A stretch of 64,000 bases of DNA from an uncultured Prevotellaceae bacterium (GTDB lineage Bacteria; Bacteroidota; Bacteroidia; Bacteroidales; Bacteroidaceae): contig CACXQL010000005.1 of NCBI GenBank assembly GCA_902769805.1, forward strand, positions 62,001-126,000, in the 5' to 3' direction. Shown here in pieces: positions 1 through 8,103 of this stretch (its first letter is position 1; each line of letters starts with the position of its first letter). The notes under the pieces are model-generated. The model ran no database searches. It was not told the DNA's origin and saw nothing but the letters and a program-made list of their open reading frames with translations. A program made the position numbers and the translations under genes.

Positions 1-320
1 TCGTCCTCGGTTCCAGTTTCTCACTGGTACCTGCGTCCCTGTGGCCCTCCGTACCCAAACTGGTCGATGCCAAAGTGATTGGTTCCGCCTACGCCCTGAT
101 CTTCTGGATACAGAACATCGGTCTCTGGCTCTTCCCGTTGCTTATCGGCAAGGTACTTGACGACACCAACCCCGGTGTCACCGACCCCACGAAGTTCGAC
201 TATACCGCACCGCTGGTGATGCTCGCCTGCTTAGGTGTTGCTGCCCTCATCCTCGGTTTTATCTTGAAAGCTGTTGACAAGAAAAAGGGTATTGGACTGG
301 AAGAACCAAACATTAAATAA
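1..320 (+). CDS. MFS transporter, C-terminal part (truncated by window edge)
   Basis: The frame is open from base 3 and ends at 320, giving about 105 residues of a membrane protein whose start lies outside the window. Two hydrophobic helices are visible, one around SAYALIFWIQNIGLWLFPLL and one around APLVMLACLGVAALILGFIL, followed by a short basic cytoplasmic tail (KAVDKKKG). This fits the last two helices of a major facilitator. The substrate cannot be read from this fragment. An in-frame GTG at 75 should not be taken as the start, because upstream codons in the same frame continue the same helix pattern. Confidence 0.75.
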   Translation, partial: VLGSSFSLVPASLWPSVPKLVDAKVIGSAYALIFWIQNIGLWLFPLLIGKVLDDTNPGVTDPTKFDYTAPLVMLACLGVAALILGFILKAVDKKKGIGLEEPNIK

Positions 321-321
321 A

Positions 322-435
322 TTGAGAATTGAAAATTGAAAGTTTCGATTAAGCGAGAGCAGAGCCATGTTTACATGAGCTATGCCGAGCGTGAGAAACT
401 TCGACGAAGTCAAAATTGAAAATTGAGGATTGAGA
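322..435. repeat. Heptamer-flanked hairpin-like intergenic element
   Basis: Three tandem 7-mers of the form ATTGARA lie at 322-342 and three more (ATTGAAA, ATTGAGG, ATTGAGA) at 415-435. They flank a 72-base core whose two halves are imperfect inverted repeats: AGTTTC near 342 pairs with GAAACT near 395, and the centre is CATGT-TT-ACATG near 366-377. This looks like a small non-coding repeat of the MITE or intergenic-repeat type. It sits between the MFS gene and the gene starting at 440 and may supply or disturb expression signals there. No coding content is apparent. Confidence 0.5.
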
Positions 436-439
436 ACCG

Positions 440-1543
440 ATGATGAGAAATATCTTTGTTGTATTAGGGTGCTGTCTCATAAGCCTCACTATACAGGCAC
501 AGAGTAAGGCTGACCAGGTGAAGCATATCCGTCTGGTGTATGCCGAGGCAAAACAGAAAGTTGCTGACAACGGCAAGGACGGCAAAGCTCCCATCGACAT
601 GCACATCCTTGTGAATGACGGGACGGTAGTGGATGAGGACTTCGAACTCGACAACGTAACAAGCCTGTATTACTATTTCGACAAGATGAAGAAGGATCCT
701 AACACAGACTTGTTGGACAGTGTAAAATGTTACCTCATCATTGAAGACTATACATCGCACGGACATACCCGTTACCGTGAGTTCCTCTTCGACCCAGACA
801 AGGGACACCTCCTATTCGCCTTCATGAAAGGAGAGACGGATGCTGGTTTCATCGTGGAGACTCGCTTTTACTATGATGCCAAGGGTAACCTCATCGACCA
901 GATACACAAGACAGGCAACGAAGGACTCGGTGTCTCTGAGGTAGAACCTGACAGTCATAGCTGGAACGATGCCGAGGGTGAGAAGAAGACAGGCGATTAT
1001 TTCTTGGATGTCTTCAATGGCATCCTGTTTCCCAACAGCGACTTCTCTGCCGCTTCTGAGCGTAGCGGTAAGGCAACGCCCAAGGCTGAGCGCATGAAGT
1101 TCATCCGTGAGACCTACGCCCAGGCAAAGCAGAAAATTGAGTTGGACAAGCAGGCAGGACTGCCTCGTAATATCCAGGTCACCATCCACGACCAACGTTT
1201 TGAGGTTAGTCCACCCGTCACCAGGGAGATCAACTACTATTTCGAGGATGTGATGGGACAGGACACTTCTGAGAAGCACTGCTACTTCGTCTCCGACCAT
1301 ACATCGTTTATGGGTTTCGACCGTTACTGCGAATACCTCTTCGATACCAAGAGCCACGACCTCATCTTCTCCTATGACCGTGGTCGTGAGGAGGATGAAG
1401 AGCGTGAGTGGCGTTACTATTTCAATGAGAACCGCAAGTGCATCGAGGCAAAGAGTGAAGCTGAGGAGATCGGTGACGGACTCTCAGAAAAAATGGCTGC
1501 CAAGGATTATGTAGACACCTTCCGAAAACTAATATGCGAATGA
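440..1543 (+). CDS. Secreted protein with two tandem copies of an unknown domain
   Basis: A 367-residue protein with a signal peptide (hydrophobic stretch to about residue 21, likely cut after IQA). The mature part is an internal duplication. Copy one (about 25-170) and copy two (about 215-360) share a pattern: KA(D/E)xxKxIRxxYAxAKQK, then an aromatic YYYF or NYYF strand, then DHTS or DYTS, then a (Y/E)FLFD or YLFD strand and an RxYY strand. I do not recognise the family. The repeated aromatic beta pattern suggests a periplasmic or surface fold. The start at 440 gives Met-Met; 443 is equally possible. Confidence 0.8.
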   Translation: MMRNIFVVLGCCLISLTIQAQSKADQVKHIRLVYAEAKQKVADNGKDGKAPIDMHILVNDGTVVDEDFELDNVTSLYYYFDKMKKDPNTDLLDSVKCYLIIEDYTSHGHTRYREFLFDPDKGHLLFAFMKGETDAGFIVETRFYYDAKGNLIDQIHKTGNEGLGVSEVEPDSHSWNDAEGEKKTGDYFLDVFNGILFPNSDFSAASERSGKATPKAERMKFIRETYAQAKQKIELDKQAGLPRNIQVTIHDQRFEVSPPVTREINYYFEDVMGQDTSEKHCYFVSDHTSFMGFDRYCEYLFDTKSHDLIFSYDRGREEDEEREWRYYFNENRKCIEAKSEAEEIGDGLSEKMAAKDYVDTFRKLICE

Positions 1544-1568
1544 CGATGGAATTGAGAAATATCGTGGA

Positions 1569-2207
1569 CTATAGCTTAAACTGATATCCCAATGTCAGCC
1601 AAAGGGAGTTCAGCTTCCACGACTCATCCAACACCCCCATATTACAAAGATTGCTGATGCCGATATTATATCGAAGATCGGCGACAAAGCCGCGATAGGA
1701 ATAGGAAATGCCGGCAGGAATGGAGGCGTTCACCCTCTTGTAATTGTCCGTGTTCGTTTCCGTACTGCCAGAAGTGTGCTCACCCTTCAGCAGATATCCC
1801 ACCTGTATGCCAGCCTTCAAAGCAAGACCCGGTAATATGTTCGGCTCAATATAGAAATTCACCAATACGGGAACATTCAGGTAATATAACGATTGTGACA
1901 CCTTGCCGATATCTTTGATATCACCATAAGTATAGCCCTCCGTGGAGAAGAAAGCACCAGCGGAGACACCTATCTGCTGCCATACCTGATACTCTGCGTC
2001 AAGACCTCCTACAAAGCCCCATCTCCGTTTAGCACTGACCCTTAACTCGTTGTTGTCATCCTGCTTCATTACCCAGAGATCATTTACAGACACTTTCGAT
2101 GAGTTAACACCCACCCTTGGAGTTAATGTCCATGTACCTGTCTCCTGCTGTGCCTTGACCATCGTGAAGGCAGCTAAAAACATCCATATAAAACCTATCC
2201 GTTTCAT
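1569..2207 (-). CDS. Outer-membrane beta-barrel protein (PorT-like family)
   Basis: A 212-residue protein beginning MKRIGFIWMFLAAFTMVKAQ, a clear signal peptide. The mature region has alternating amphipathic strands typical of eight-stranded Bacteroidetes barrels: TPRVGVNSSKVS, VGGLDAEYQV, GVSAGAFFST, LYYLNVPVLVNFYI, LKAGIQVGYLL, and a final LWLTLGYQFKL ending in an aromatic-rich C-terminal strand. The YLNVPVLVNFY segment is the usual landmark of the OMP_b-brl_2/PorT-like group. The PorT name reflects fold, not a proven role in secretion. It is transcribed alone and divergently from the UDP-sugar gene at 2421. Confidence 0.75.
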   Translation of the reverse strand: MKRIGFIWMFLAAFTMVKAQQETGTWTLTPRVGVNSSKVSVNDLWVMKQDDNNELRVSAKRRWGFVGGLDAEYQVWQQIGVSAGAFFSTEGYTYGDIKDIGKVSQSLYYLNVPVLVNFYIEPNILPGLALKAGIQVGYLLKGEHTSGSTETNTDNYKRVNASIPAGISYSYRGFVADLRYNIGISNLCNMGVLDESWKLNSLWLTLGYQFKL

Positions 2208-2383
2208 CTTTCTTTTGTTTTTATTTTATAACGTTTCCCATGGGCATTTATTGTTGAATTATATAAAATCCATACACGTTTTCTGACCATTTTTCTTGAC
2301 AATGGGAAGGCATCCTTTCCCAAGAAAATCCTAAACAATGCTAATAATATGGTAAAAAAGATGGGATATCGGATAGAAATGAT

Positions 2384-2405
2384 TATTTTTGTTATTCAAT
2401 AACAA
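2384..2405 (+). promoter_or_regulatory. Candidate -7 box overlapped by a palindrome
   Basis: TATTTTTG at 2384-2391 fits the Bacteroidetes -7 consensus TAnnTTTG, but no good -33 TTTG is seen. A perfect palindrome, TTGTTATT-C-AATAACAA, covers 2389-2405 and overlaps the box, 15 bases before the ATG at 2421. This could be an operator for the decarboxylase gene. Confidence 0.35.
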
Positions 2406-2420
2406 ACGATAACAAGAAAG

Positions 2421-3359
2421 ATGATGAAACGTATTTTAGTTACTGGTGGTGTAGGCTTCATCGGCTCCCACCTTTGCGAACGCCTGGTGAATGAAGGCAA
2501 CGATGTGATATGTCTGGATAATTTCTATACAGGCTCGAAGGAGAATATCTGGCATTTGATAGGGAAACCAAATTTCGAGATGGTTCGGCATGATGTATGC
2601 CAGCCATACTGGGCAGAGGTTGATGAGATCTATAACCTCGCATGCCCGGCATCGCCAGTATATTATCAGAATGACCCTATCCAGACCACCAAGACATCTG
2701 TGTTTGGAGCCTACCACATGCTGGGACTGGCACGCAGGACCAAGTGTAAGATCCTACAGACTTCCACCAGTGAGGTGTATGGCGACCCTACCGTCCATCC
2801 CCAGCCAGAGACCTATTGGGGTAATGTGAACACCATCGGAATACGTTCATGCTATGATGAGGGAAAGAGATGTGCAGAGACGATGTTCTTCGATTACCAT
2901 CGCCTGCATGGTGTCCGTATCAAGGTCATCCGTATCTTCAACACCTACGGACCACGTATGGCACAGCATGACGGACGTGTTGTCTCTAACTTTATCATGC
3001 AGGCTCTTCGCGGAGAGGATATCACCATCTATGGTGACGGACAACAGACACGCTCTTTCCAGTATGTCTCCGACCTGATAGAAGGTATGGTACGCATGAT
3101 GAACAGCGGTGACGACTTCCTGGGTCCCGTGAATATCGGTAACCCCGGTGAGTTCACCATGCTGGAACTGGCAGAGAAGGTGATTGCGATGACAGGGTCG
3201 AAGAGCAAGATCGTGTTCCGTCCTCTTCCCTCAGACGATCCGAAGATGCGCCGTCCTGACATCTCCCTGGCGAAAGAAAAGCTCGACTGGGCACCAAAAG
3301 TACCGCTCGACGAGGGATTAGCCAAGACCATAGAGTATTTCAAAGGTACTTTGAAATAA
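2421..3359 (+). CDS. UDP-glucuronate decarboxylase (UDP-xylose synthase)
   Basis: A 312-residue extended short-chain dehydrogenase that converts UDP-glucuronate to UDP-xylose using bound NAD, in the cytoplasm. The NAD-binding [12 protein letters not shown] motif is at the N-terminus, followed by the [11 protein letters not shown] stretch. The family hallmarks [32 protein letters not shown] (catalytic Tyr and Lys) and [10 protein letters not shown] are all present, as is [15 protein letters not shown]. Length matches bacterial UXS. The start could be 2421 or 2424. The next gene (glycosyltransferase) starts 22 bases later, so UDP-xylose for a surface glycan is a reasonable inference. Confidence 0.9.
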   Translation: MMKRILVTGGVGFIGSHLCERLVNEGNDVICLDNFYTGSKENIWHLIGKPNFEMVRHDVCQPYWAEVDEIYNLACPASPVYYQNDPIQTTKTSVFGAYHMLGLARRTKCKILQTSTSEVYGDPTVHPQPETYWGNVNTIGIRSCYDEGKRCAETMFFDYHRLHGVRIKVIRIFNTYGPRMAQHDGRVVSNFIMQALRGEDITIYGDGQQTRSFQYVSDLIEGMVRMMNSGDDFLGPVNIGNPGEFTMLELAEKVIAMTGSKSKIVFRPLPSDDPKMRRPDISLAKEKLDWAPKVPLDEGLAKTIEYFKGTLK

Positions 3360-3373
3360 ATTGAAAATTGATA
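3360..3373 (+). repeat. Two-copy ATTGAWA heptamer repeat
   Basis: ATTGAAA at 3360-3366 is followed directly by ATTGATA at 3367-3373, in the 22-base gap before the glycosyltransferase start. It is the same heptamer type as at 322-342 and 415-435. Confidence 0.45.
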
Positions 3374-3381
3374 ATTAAATA

Positions 3382-4659
3382 ATGTATAAGGTATCTGTCG
3401 TTACACCATTCCATAATGTGGACATGAACATGTTTCAGAAGTGTGCTGACGGCATGCGCTGCCAGACCATCGGTTTCGAAAACATCGAATGGATCATTGT
3501 GGTACATAATTGCGAGCCGCATTTTCTGCCACTGCTTACGGAGATGTTCAAGAACGACCATAACGTAATCATTAAAGAGCTGTACGATGGCTTGCACACA
3601 CCGGCATCCCCCCGTAATCACGGTATGCAGTTTGTGACGACCCCTTATCTGGGTTTCCTTGACGCAGACGACAGCTACACGCCGGAGTGTCTGGAGGTGG
3701 CGAGTCGCGAGATGGCAGAGACACAGTCGCAGGTGGTGACCTTCCGTCGAGAGTATGAACTTGAGAAGGAGAGCCTTCACCCCCACACGGAGAAGGTGGC
3801 ATGGAACCAGACTGAGTGGCGCATCGTCATGGACCGTAAGGACTTCCAGTTGGACAAGATGTTCACCGGTCTCTGGCCTTTCTCGACATCACGCCTGTTC
3901 GATGTGGCATTCCTGCGCAAGCACAACCTCATGTTCTCTAAGGATGTCCTATGGGTCGAAGACGTATGGCACACAGGCATGTGTCTGATGCTTGCCGATC
4001 GTGTGTGCTACCTGCCGCAGTTCATTGGCTATCACTACTTCATCAATAGCGGCTCCATCATCCAGAACAAGAAGAAGTCGATGGAGGAACTATATGAGTG
4101 TTTCAGGTCTGCCAATATCATCATTGACGACCTCGAGAAGATGGGTGTTGACACCAACGATACCGCTAATACACTGTTCTCGCTGTTGACACAATACTAC
4201 CTCGGCTCCGACCTCACGGTAGAACAGCGTCGTACACTGTGCGACATGGCACGCCCCTATCTGGAGAGACTGCGTAAGATGCCGCCATCAAAGATACACA
4301 CCCCCGAGGAGTGCTACCTGTCCTACCATCTTTCAAAAGAGGTGCTTGGCAATCCGGAGAACCCTCTAGCAAGTCCCACATTGAAGGATGAACAGAACGG
4401 GTGGTCGGACATGATGGAGATCCTGCGCAACAACTCCTCAACAGACTACGGACTCCGCTATCACTTCGACCAAGTAGAGACACTTGCCGACTATCAGCGG
4501 CTGGTACCGATGAGTAACTACGAAGACTACAAACGACTTCTCGACCTTCAGGCAAATATCGGAGAGAGTGGGATACTGACTACTGTACCCACACGCCAGT
4601 ATCTTATCAACGCCAAAGGTCAGCTTGTTCCATGTACAGACCATCATCTGCTTCCATGA
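3382..4659 (+). CDS. Family 2 glycosyltransferase fused to N-terminal remnant of a GH3-type domain
   Basis: A 425-residue protein. Residues 1 to about 250 are a GT-A family 2 glycosyltransferase: SVVTPFHN at the start, ASPRNHG, and the metal-binding DxD as FLDADDSYTP. From about residue 335 the sequence changes to the N-terminal pattern of GH3 (auxin-conjugase-like) acyl-adenylate enzymes: ILRNNSSTDYGLRYHF, then LADYQRLVPMSNYEDY, ILTTVP, and LVPCTDHHL. The frame stops at 4659 just where the ATP-binding core should begin. The other end of a GH3 domain lies in another frame at 4646-4834. The transferase part may still work; the GH3 part cannot. Acceptor and donor sugars are unknown. Confidence 0.75.
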   Translation: MYKVSVVTPFHNVDMNMFQKCADGMRCQTIGFENIEWIIVVHNCEPHFLPLLTEMFKNDHNVIIKELYDGLHTPASPRNHGMQFVTTPYLGFLDADDSYTPECLEVASREMAETQSQVVTFRREYELEKESLHPHTEKVAWNQTEWRIVMDRKDFQLDKMFTGLWPFSTSRLFDVAFLRKHNLMFSKDVLWVEDVWHTGMCLMLADRVCYLPQFIGYHYFINSGSIIQNKKKSMEELYECFRSANIIIDDLEKMGVDTNDTANTLFSLLTQYYLGSDLTVEQRRTLCDMARPYLERLRKMPPSKIHTPEECYLSYHLSKEVLGNPENPLASPTLKDEQNGWSDMMEILRNNSSTDYGLRYHFDQVETLADYQRLVPMSNYEDYKRLLDLQANIGESGILTTVPTRQYLINAKGQLVPCTDHHLLP

Positions 4660-4834
4660 GTATCTGCCGTTGAAAGAGGACAATGCGACAACCGTCTTCT
4701 CTACCGACACGAAGACGGGGATACCCTATCAGTTAGTGGTAACCAACAGCGCCGGCCTGTATCGATATGTCACAGACCATATCGTATGCATTCAGGAGAC
4801 ACAGATGGATAGGATTCTATTCACGATATACTAA
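4646..4834 (+). pseudogene. GH3-type (auxin-conjugase-like) domain, C-terminal remnant
   Basis: In the frame one step from the upstream gene, the translation reads FHEYLPLKEDN, then GIPYQLVVTNSAGLYRYVTD, and stops at 4834. This matches the GH3-family landmarks YEFIPLEE and YELVVTNYAGLYRYRLGD. The central ATP-binding region (some 250 residues in intact members) is missing between LVPCTDHHL upstream and this piece, and the last C-terminal subdomain is missing too. I infer a deletion that joined two distant parts of one GH3 coding region out of frame. It ends one base before the convergent nuclease gene. Confidence 0.6.
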
Positions 4835-5755
4835 TTACTCAAAACGGAAACGCACTACCAAGGGCAAGTGGTCACTGAATCCTTGCTGGTAGCGCATCCC
4901 ATGATAAGTACGGAGGGGTTTGACTCCTCCGTATTTTTTATCCTCTTCCAACAGGAAGGGGGAGTCATTGATATATACCCGCTCGACACGGTCAAGCAAC
5001 AGGCTACTGACAAAGACATGGTCGATACTCCCCCACTCGCCCTGATAGCGATAAGTTGCCTTTGCCCCATGAGAACCTGTAGCATCACGGGTAATATTCC
5101 TGAGAGAATGACTTTCCAGGAAACGTAAGGCAGGATCATCCGCCCCATCATTAAAGTCACCCACCACAATAACTTTGGCATCAGGAGGCAACAAACGGAT
5201 GGTCTGCACCAGTTTGTCTGCCACTACCTGACGGTTAGGACGTGTCACCCTCTCACCCCCATAGCGGCTGGGAGCATGGACAACAAAGACATGCAGGGTG
5301 TCACCACTGATATACTCCCCTTGCACGTAGAGGATGTCACGGGTGGGACGCATGCCCTCCACAGGAGTAACAGAAAGATAGTCACAGCAAAGGGGACGAA
5401 ACATAAAAGGCTGGTATAGCAAGGCGACATCAATGCCACGCTCGTCGGGGGAGTCTGTCATCAGATAGTGATAGCCGGCATTGCGCAACAGCGATTTACG
5501 GGTCAGGTCGAAGATCACCGAGTCATTCTCCACCTCCACCAGTGCGACGAGGTCAGGAACGCCCTCCTCCTGACAAGACAGGATAGTCTGTCCAATACGG
5601 TTTACCTTACGCCAATAGCGTGAAGGTGTCCAATGACGCGTTGAAGCAGGCAACCATTCGGTGTCCTGCTTCAACGTATCGTGGCGACAATCAAAGAGAT
5701 TCTCGCAATTCAATTCTACTAAAGTGAGAAAGGATGTCAGCAAGAAGCTTAGCAT
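4835..5755 (-). CDS. Endonuclease/exonuclease/phosphatase family protein
   Basis: A 306-residue protein starting MLSFLLTSFLTLVELNCENLFD. The family's catalytic motifs appear in order: NCENLFD, VALVEVEN (metal-binding Glu), VVHAPSRYGG (catalytic His), VVGDFND (Asp/Asn), GSIDHVF and SDHLPLVV (Asp-His). A longer reading to 5857 is open, but the start at 5755 is preferred: it has a short hydrophobic leader, and its ATG overlaps the upstream transporter stop by 7 bases (ATGCTAA), the sign of translational coupling. The substrate (nucleic acid, phospholipid or sugar phosphate) cannot be decided. It is probably exported or membrane-attached. Confidence 0.8.
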   Translation of the reverse strand: MLSFLLTSFLTLVELNCENLFDCRHDTLKQDTEWLPASTRHWTPSRYWRKVNRIGQTILSCQEEGVPDLVALVEVENDSVIFDLTRKSLLRNAGYHYLMTDSPDERGIDVALLYQPFMFRPLCCDYLSVTPVEGMRPTRDILYVQGEYISGDTLHVFVVHAPSRYGGERVTRPNRQVVADKLVQTIRLLPPDAKVIVVGDFNDGADDPALRFLESHSLRNITRDATGSHGAKATYRYQGEWGSIDHVFVSSLLLDRVERVYINDSPFLLEEDKKYGGVKPLRTYHGMRYQQGFSDHLPLVVRFRFE

Positions 5756-7308
5756 ACCTTCTCCAGACGCTTCATCATGACGAACATGAAGACAGCGGCA
5801 ATCAGACAGACGGCGAGGAACACACTCCAGCACAGCCAGAGGGGAACGGCACCCCACAATAGCCCACCGACTACTACGAGTTGGTTACCTATTGCTGTGG
5901 CAACGAACCAGCCACCCATCATCATACCTTTGTACTTAGGAGGTGCCACCTTCGACACGAAGGAGATACCCATGGGCGATAACAGCAACTCACCGAAAGT
6001 CAGGATGAGATATACGGAAATCAACAGGTTGGGTGTCACATCAGCCACATGCACGGCAACAGGATTGCCATCGGCACCCATCTCTGTCTGTGGCATAGGA
6101 AGACCTAACGAGCCAAATGCCATCAGGGCATAGGCGATGGCTGCGACAATCATACCATAGGCTATCTTACGAGGAGCAGAAGGCTCCTTACCCTTTGCTG
6201 CCAAAGCACCGAAGATTGCCATAGAGACTGGAGTCAGTGCTACCACATAGAAGGGGTTGAACTGTTGGAAGATAGGAGCAGACACCTTGATGGTTCCTGA
6301 AGGGTCGTACTGCAGACAGAGGAAGCAGACGGCAAGAGCGATGACAACAAGGGAGATAATCTTACCCTTGCTGGTCTTCGACTGAAACAGTGAGAAACCG
6401 GCATAGACGATGAAGATGATGGCAACGAGGTTCCATACATTAAAACACATTGCCTGCAAGCCGGATGCAGAGTTTGCCGTGAACTCGTCAGCGAAATATG
6501 TCAGAGAGAGACCGTTCTGGTGGAATGCCATCCAGAAGAATATCACAACGGCAAAGACAAGACACAGGGCGACGATGCGCTGCTTGGTCTCCTCCTTGCT
6601 CAGTTCCTCTCCAGAGGCAACAGCGGTAGCATTACCACTGGTGGGACTGCCACTTGCCTCCTCACCCTTGACCCTGGTGTCCTCCACATGACGGAAGGTG
6701 GAGCGGAAGATATAATAGATGGCAATAGACAAAATCAGTGACGCACAGGCAACGGCGAACGAGAAATGATAGGCATCATTACTGCTGTACCCCAGCGTGG
6801 TCTCCGCATATTCCTTAATCTTAATGGCAGCAGTAGGAGCAAACAAAGCACCAATGTTAATTGCCATATAGAAGATAGAGAAACCCGCGTCTCGCTTGTC
6901 TTTATACTGCGGATCATTATAGAGGTCACCCACCATCACCTGCAGGTTACCCTTGAAGAGTCCGGTACCAAAACCAATCAGCAACAGGGCAGCGAGCATC
7001 ACCACAAGGGCAAAGGTATCACCTCCCAGGGGGACACTCAGCAGCAGATAGCCTGCGAACATGATAATGATTCCCGTAGTGACCATCTTGCCAAATCCGA
7101 ACTTGTCGGCAAGCATACCACCGAATAACGGGAAGAAATAAACAAACATGAGGAACGCACTATAGATTGTTCCCGCAATAGCGGGTGAAAGTCCGTAGTT
7201 AGCCCTCAAAAACAAAGCGAACACTGCAAGCATGGTATAATAACCAAAGCGCTCTCCCGTATTTGCGAGAGCCAGTGCGAATAAACCTTTTGGCTGTCCT
7301 TCAAACAT
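5749..7308 (-). CDS. POT/PTR-type MFS transporter (peptide:proton symporter family)
   Basis: A 519-residue membrane protein with at least twelve hydrophobic helices. The N-terminus ANTGERFGYYTMLAVFALFL is the first-helix signature of the proton-dependent oligopeptide transporter family. GGMLADKFGFGKMV is the MFS loop 2-3 motif, and SIFYMAINIGALFAPT resembles PTR2 signature 2. In the ExxER proton-coupling motif the first Glu is replaced by Asn (N16, with E19 and R20 kept), so coupling or substrate may differ from classical peptide transporters. A charged loop of about 40 residues separates the two halves. It lies 4 bases downstream of the barrel gene and overlaps the nuclease gene. Confidence 0.8.
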   Translation of the reverse strand: MFEGQPKGLFALALANTGERFGYYTMLAVFALFLRANYGLSPAIAGTIYSAFLMFVYFFPLFGGMLADKFGFGKMVTTGIIIMFAGYLLLSVPLGGDTFALVVMLAALLLIGFGTGLFKGNLQVMVGDLYNDPQYKDKRDAGFSIFYMAINIGALFAPTAAIKIKEYAETTLGYSSNDAYHFSFAVACASLILSIAIYYIFRSTFRHVEDTRVKGEEASGSPTSGNATAVASGEELSKEETKQRIVALCLVFAVVIFFWMAFHQNGLSLTYFADEFTANSASGLQAMCFNVWNLVAIIFIVYAGFSLFQSKTSKGKIISLVVIALAVCFLCLQYDPSGTIKVSAPIFQQFNPFYVVALTPVSMAIFGALAAKGKEPSAPRKIAYGMIVAAIAYALMAFGSLGLPMPQTEMGADGNPVAVHVADVTPNLLISVYLILTFGELLLSPMGISFVSKVAPPKYKGMMMGGWFVATAIGNQLVVVGGLLWGAVPLWLCWSVFLAVCLIAAVFMFVMMKRLEKVC

Positions 7309-7312
7309 AATA

Positions 7313-8071
7313 TTATTTTATTTTATCGTTTTTAGTTTTCACAATATCGAAGAGGTAGGTTGCCTTGATGACGATCTGTCCGAAATTAGACTTGCCGAAA
7401 TAGTCACTCTTCGTATTACCGTAGATATTCCCTAATCCATAATAGTATCGTCCTTCCAACAGGAAATGTCCCACCTTAGGCAGGGAGAACTCAACACCTG
7501 CGCCACCAGTGATGCCATAATCGAACTTCTTCTCTACAGGCATAGTCTCCTGAGCCACGATGTTAGAACTGCGCTGGGTGACGGTTGCAGCACCAGGAAT
7601 GATATTGGTATCTGTCGACTCACTCATATAGATACCAATCTGCGGACCTATCTGGATGAATCCCTGCAAGCCCTTACGCTCCCTTCCCCATCCTAACCGT
7701 GCCATCAAAGGAATCTGCAGGTAGGTTATCTTACGCTCATAACGGAGAGGATTATCCGGATCATCCACATAATAGACCGGCTGGTTCTTGATATCCTCAA
7801 TCTTCTCTTTCCATCCGACCTGTGCGATATTCACTTCCGCCACAATGGCACAGACACTCTTGAAGTATTTCTCACAGGTATAACGGAAAGTCAATCCGCC
7901 CGTCAGTCCACCTAACATCTTCTGAGGCACGTCCGGGGTAAAGCCAACGTTACTCAGCACATAGCCGCCATTCACACCAACAGCAAAATCAGTGCGGTAC
8001 TCACCCACCTGGGCAGCAGCCGTCACAAAGAGAAAAAGGGAAAAAGAGAAAACGAGAAACAACCGCTTCAT
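7313..8071 (-). CDS. Outer-membrane beta-barrel protein (PorT-like family)
   Basis: A 252-residue protein starting MKRLFLVFSFSLFLFVTAAAQ (signal peptide). The Met nine bases upstream (8080) is possible but less typical. Strands such as FAVGVNGGYVLSNVGF, GLTGGLTFRYT, ITYLQIPLMARLGWG, GFIQIGPQIGIYM, YGITGGAGVEFSL and QIVIKATYLFDI mark a PorT/OMP_b-brl_2 barrel. It lies between the LysM-binding protein and the POT transporter in a run of short gaps (32 and 4 bases). It may therefore serve as the outer-membrane part of the same envelope function. The ligand is unknown. Confidence 0.75.
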   Translation of the reverse strand: MKRLFLVFSFSLFLFVTAAAQVGEYRTDFAVGVNGGYVLSNVGFTPDVPQKMLGGLTGGLTFRYTCEKYFKSVCAIVAEVNIAQVGWKEKIEDIKNQPVYYVDDPDNPLRYERKITYLQIPLMARLGWGRERKGLQGFIQIGPQIGIYMSESTDTNIIPGAATVTQRSSNIVAQETMPVEKKFDYGITGGAGVEFSLPKVGHFLLEGRYYYGLGNIYGNTKSDYFGKSNFGQIVIKATYLFDIVKTKNDKIK

Positions 8072-8103
8072 AATGACCATGACTTTTGTTTAATACCCAT
8101 CAT

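Noticed and set aside
812..1357. Minus-strand open frame of 181 codons opposite the duplicated-domain gene
   Set aside because: No ribosome site, no motif, and it mirrors the real gene; treated as a shadow.
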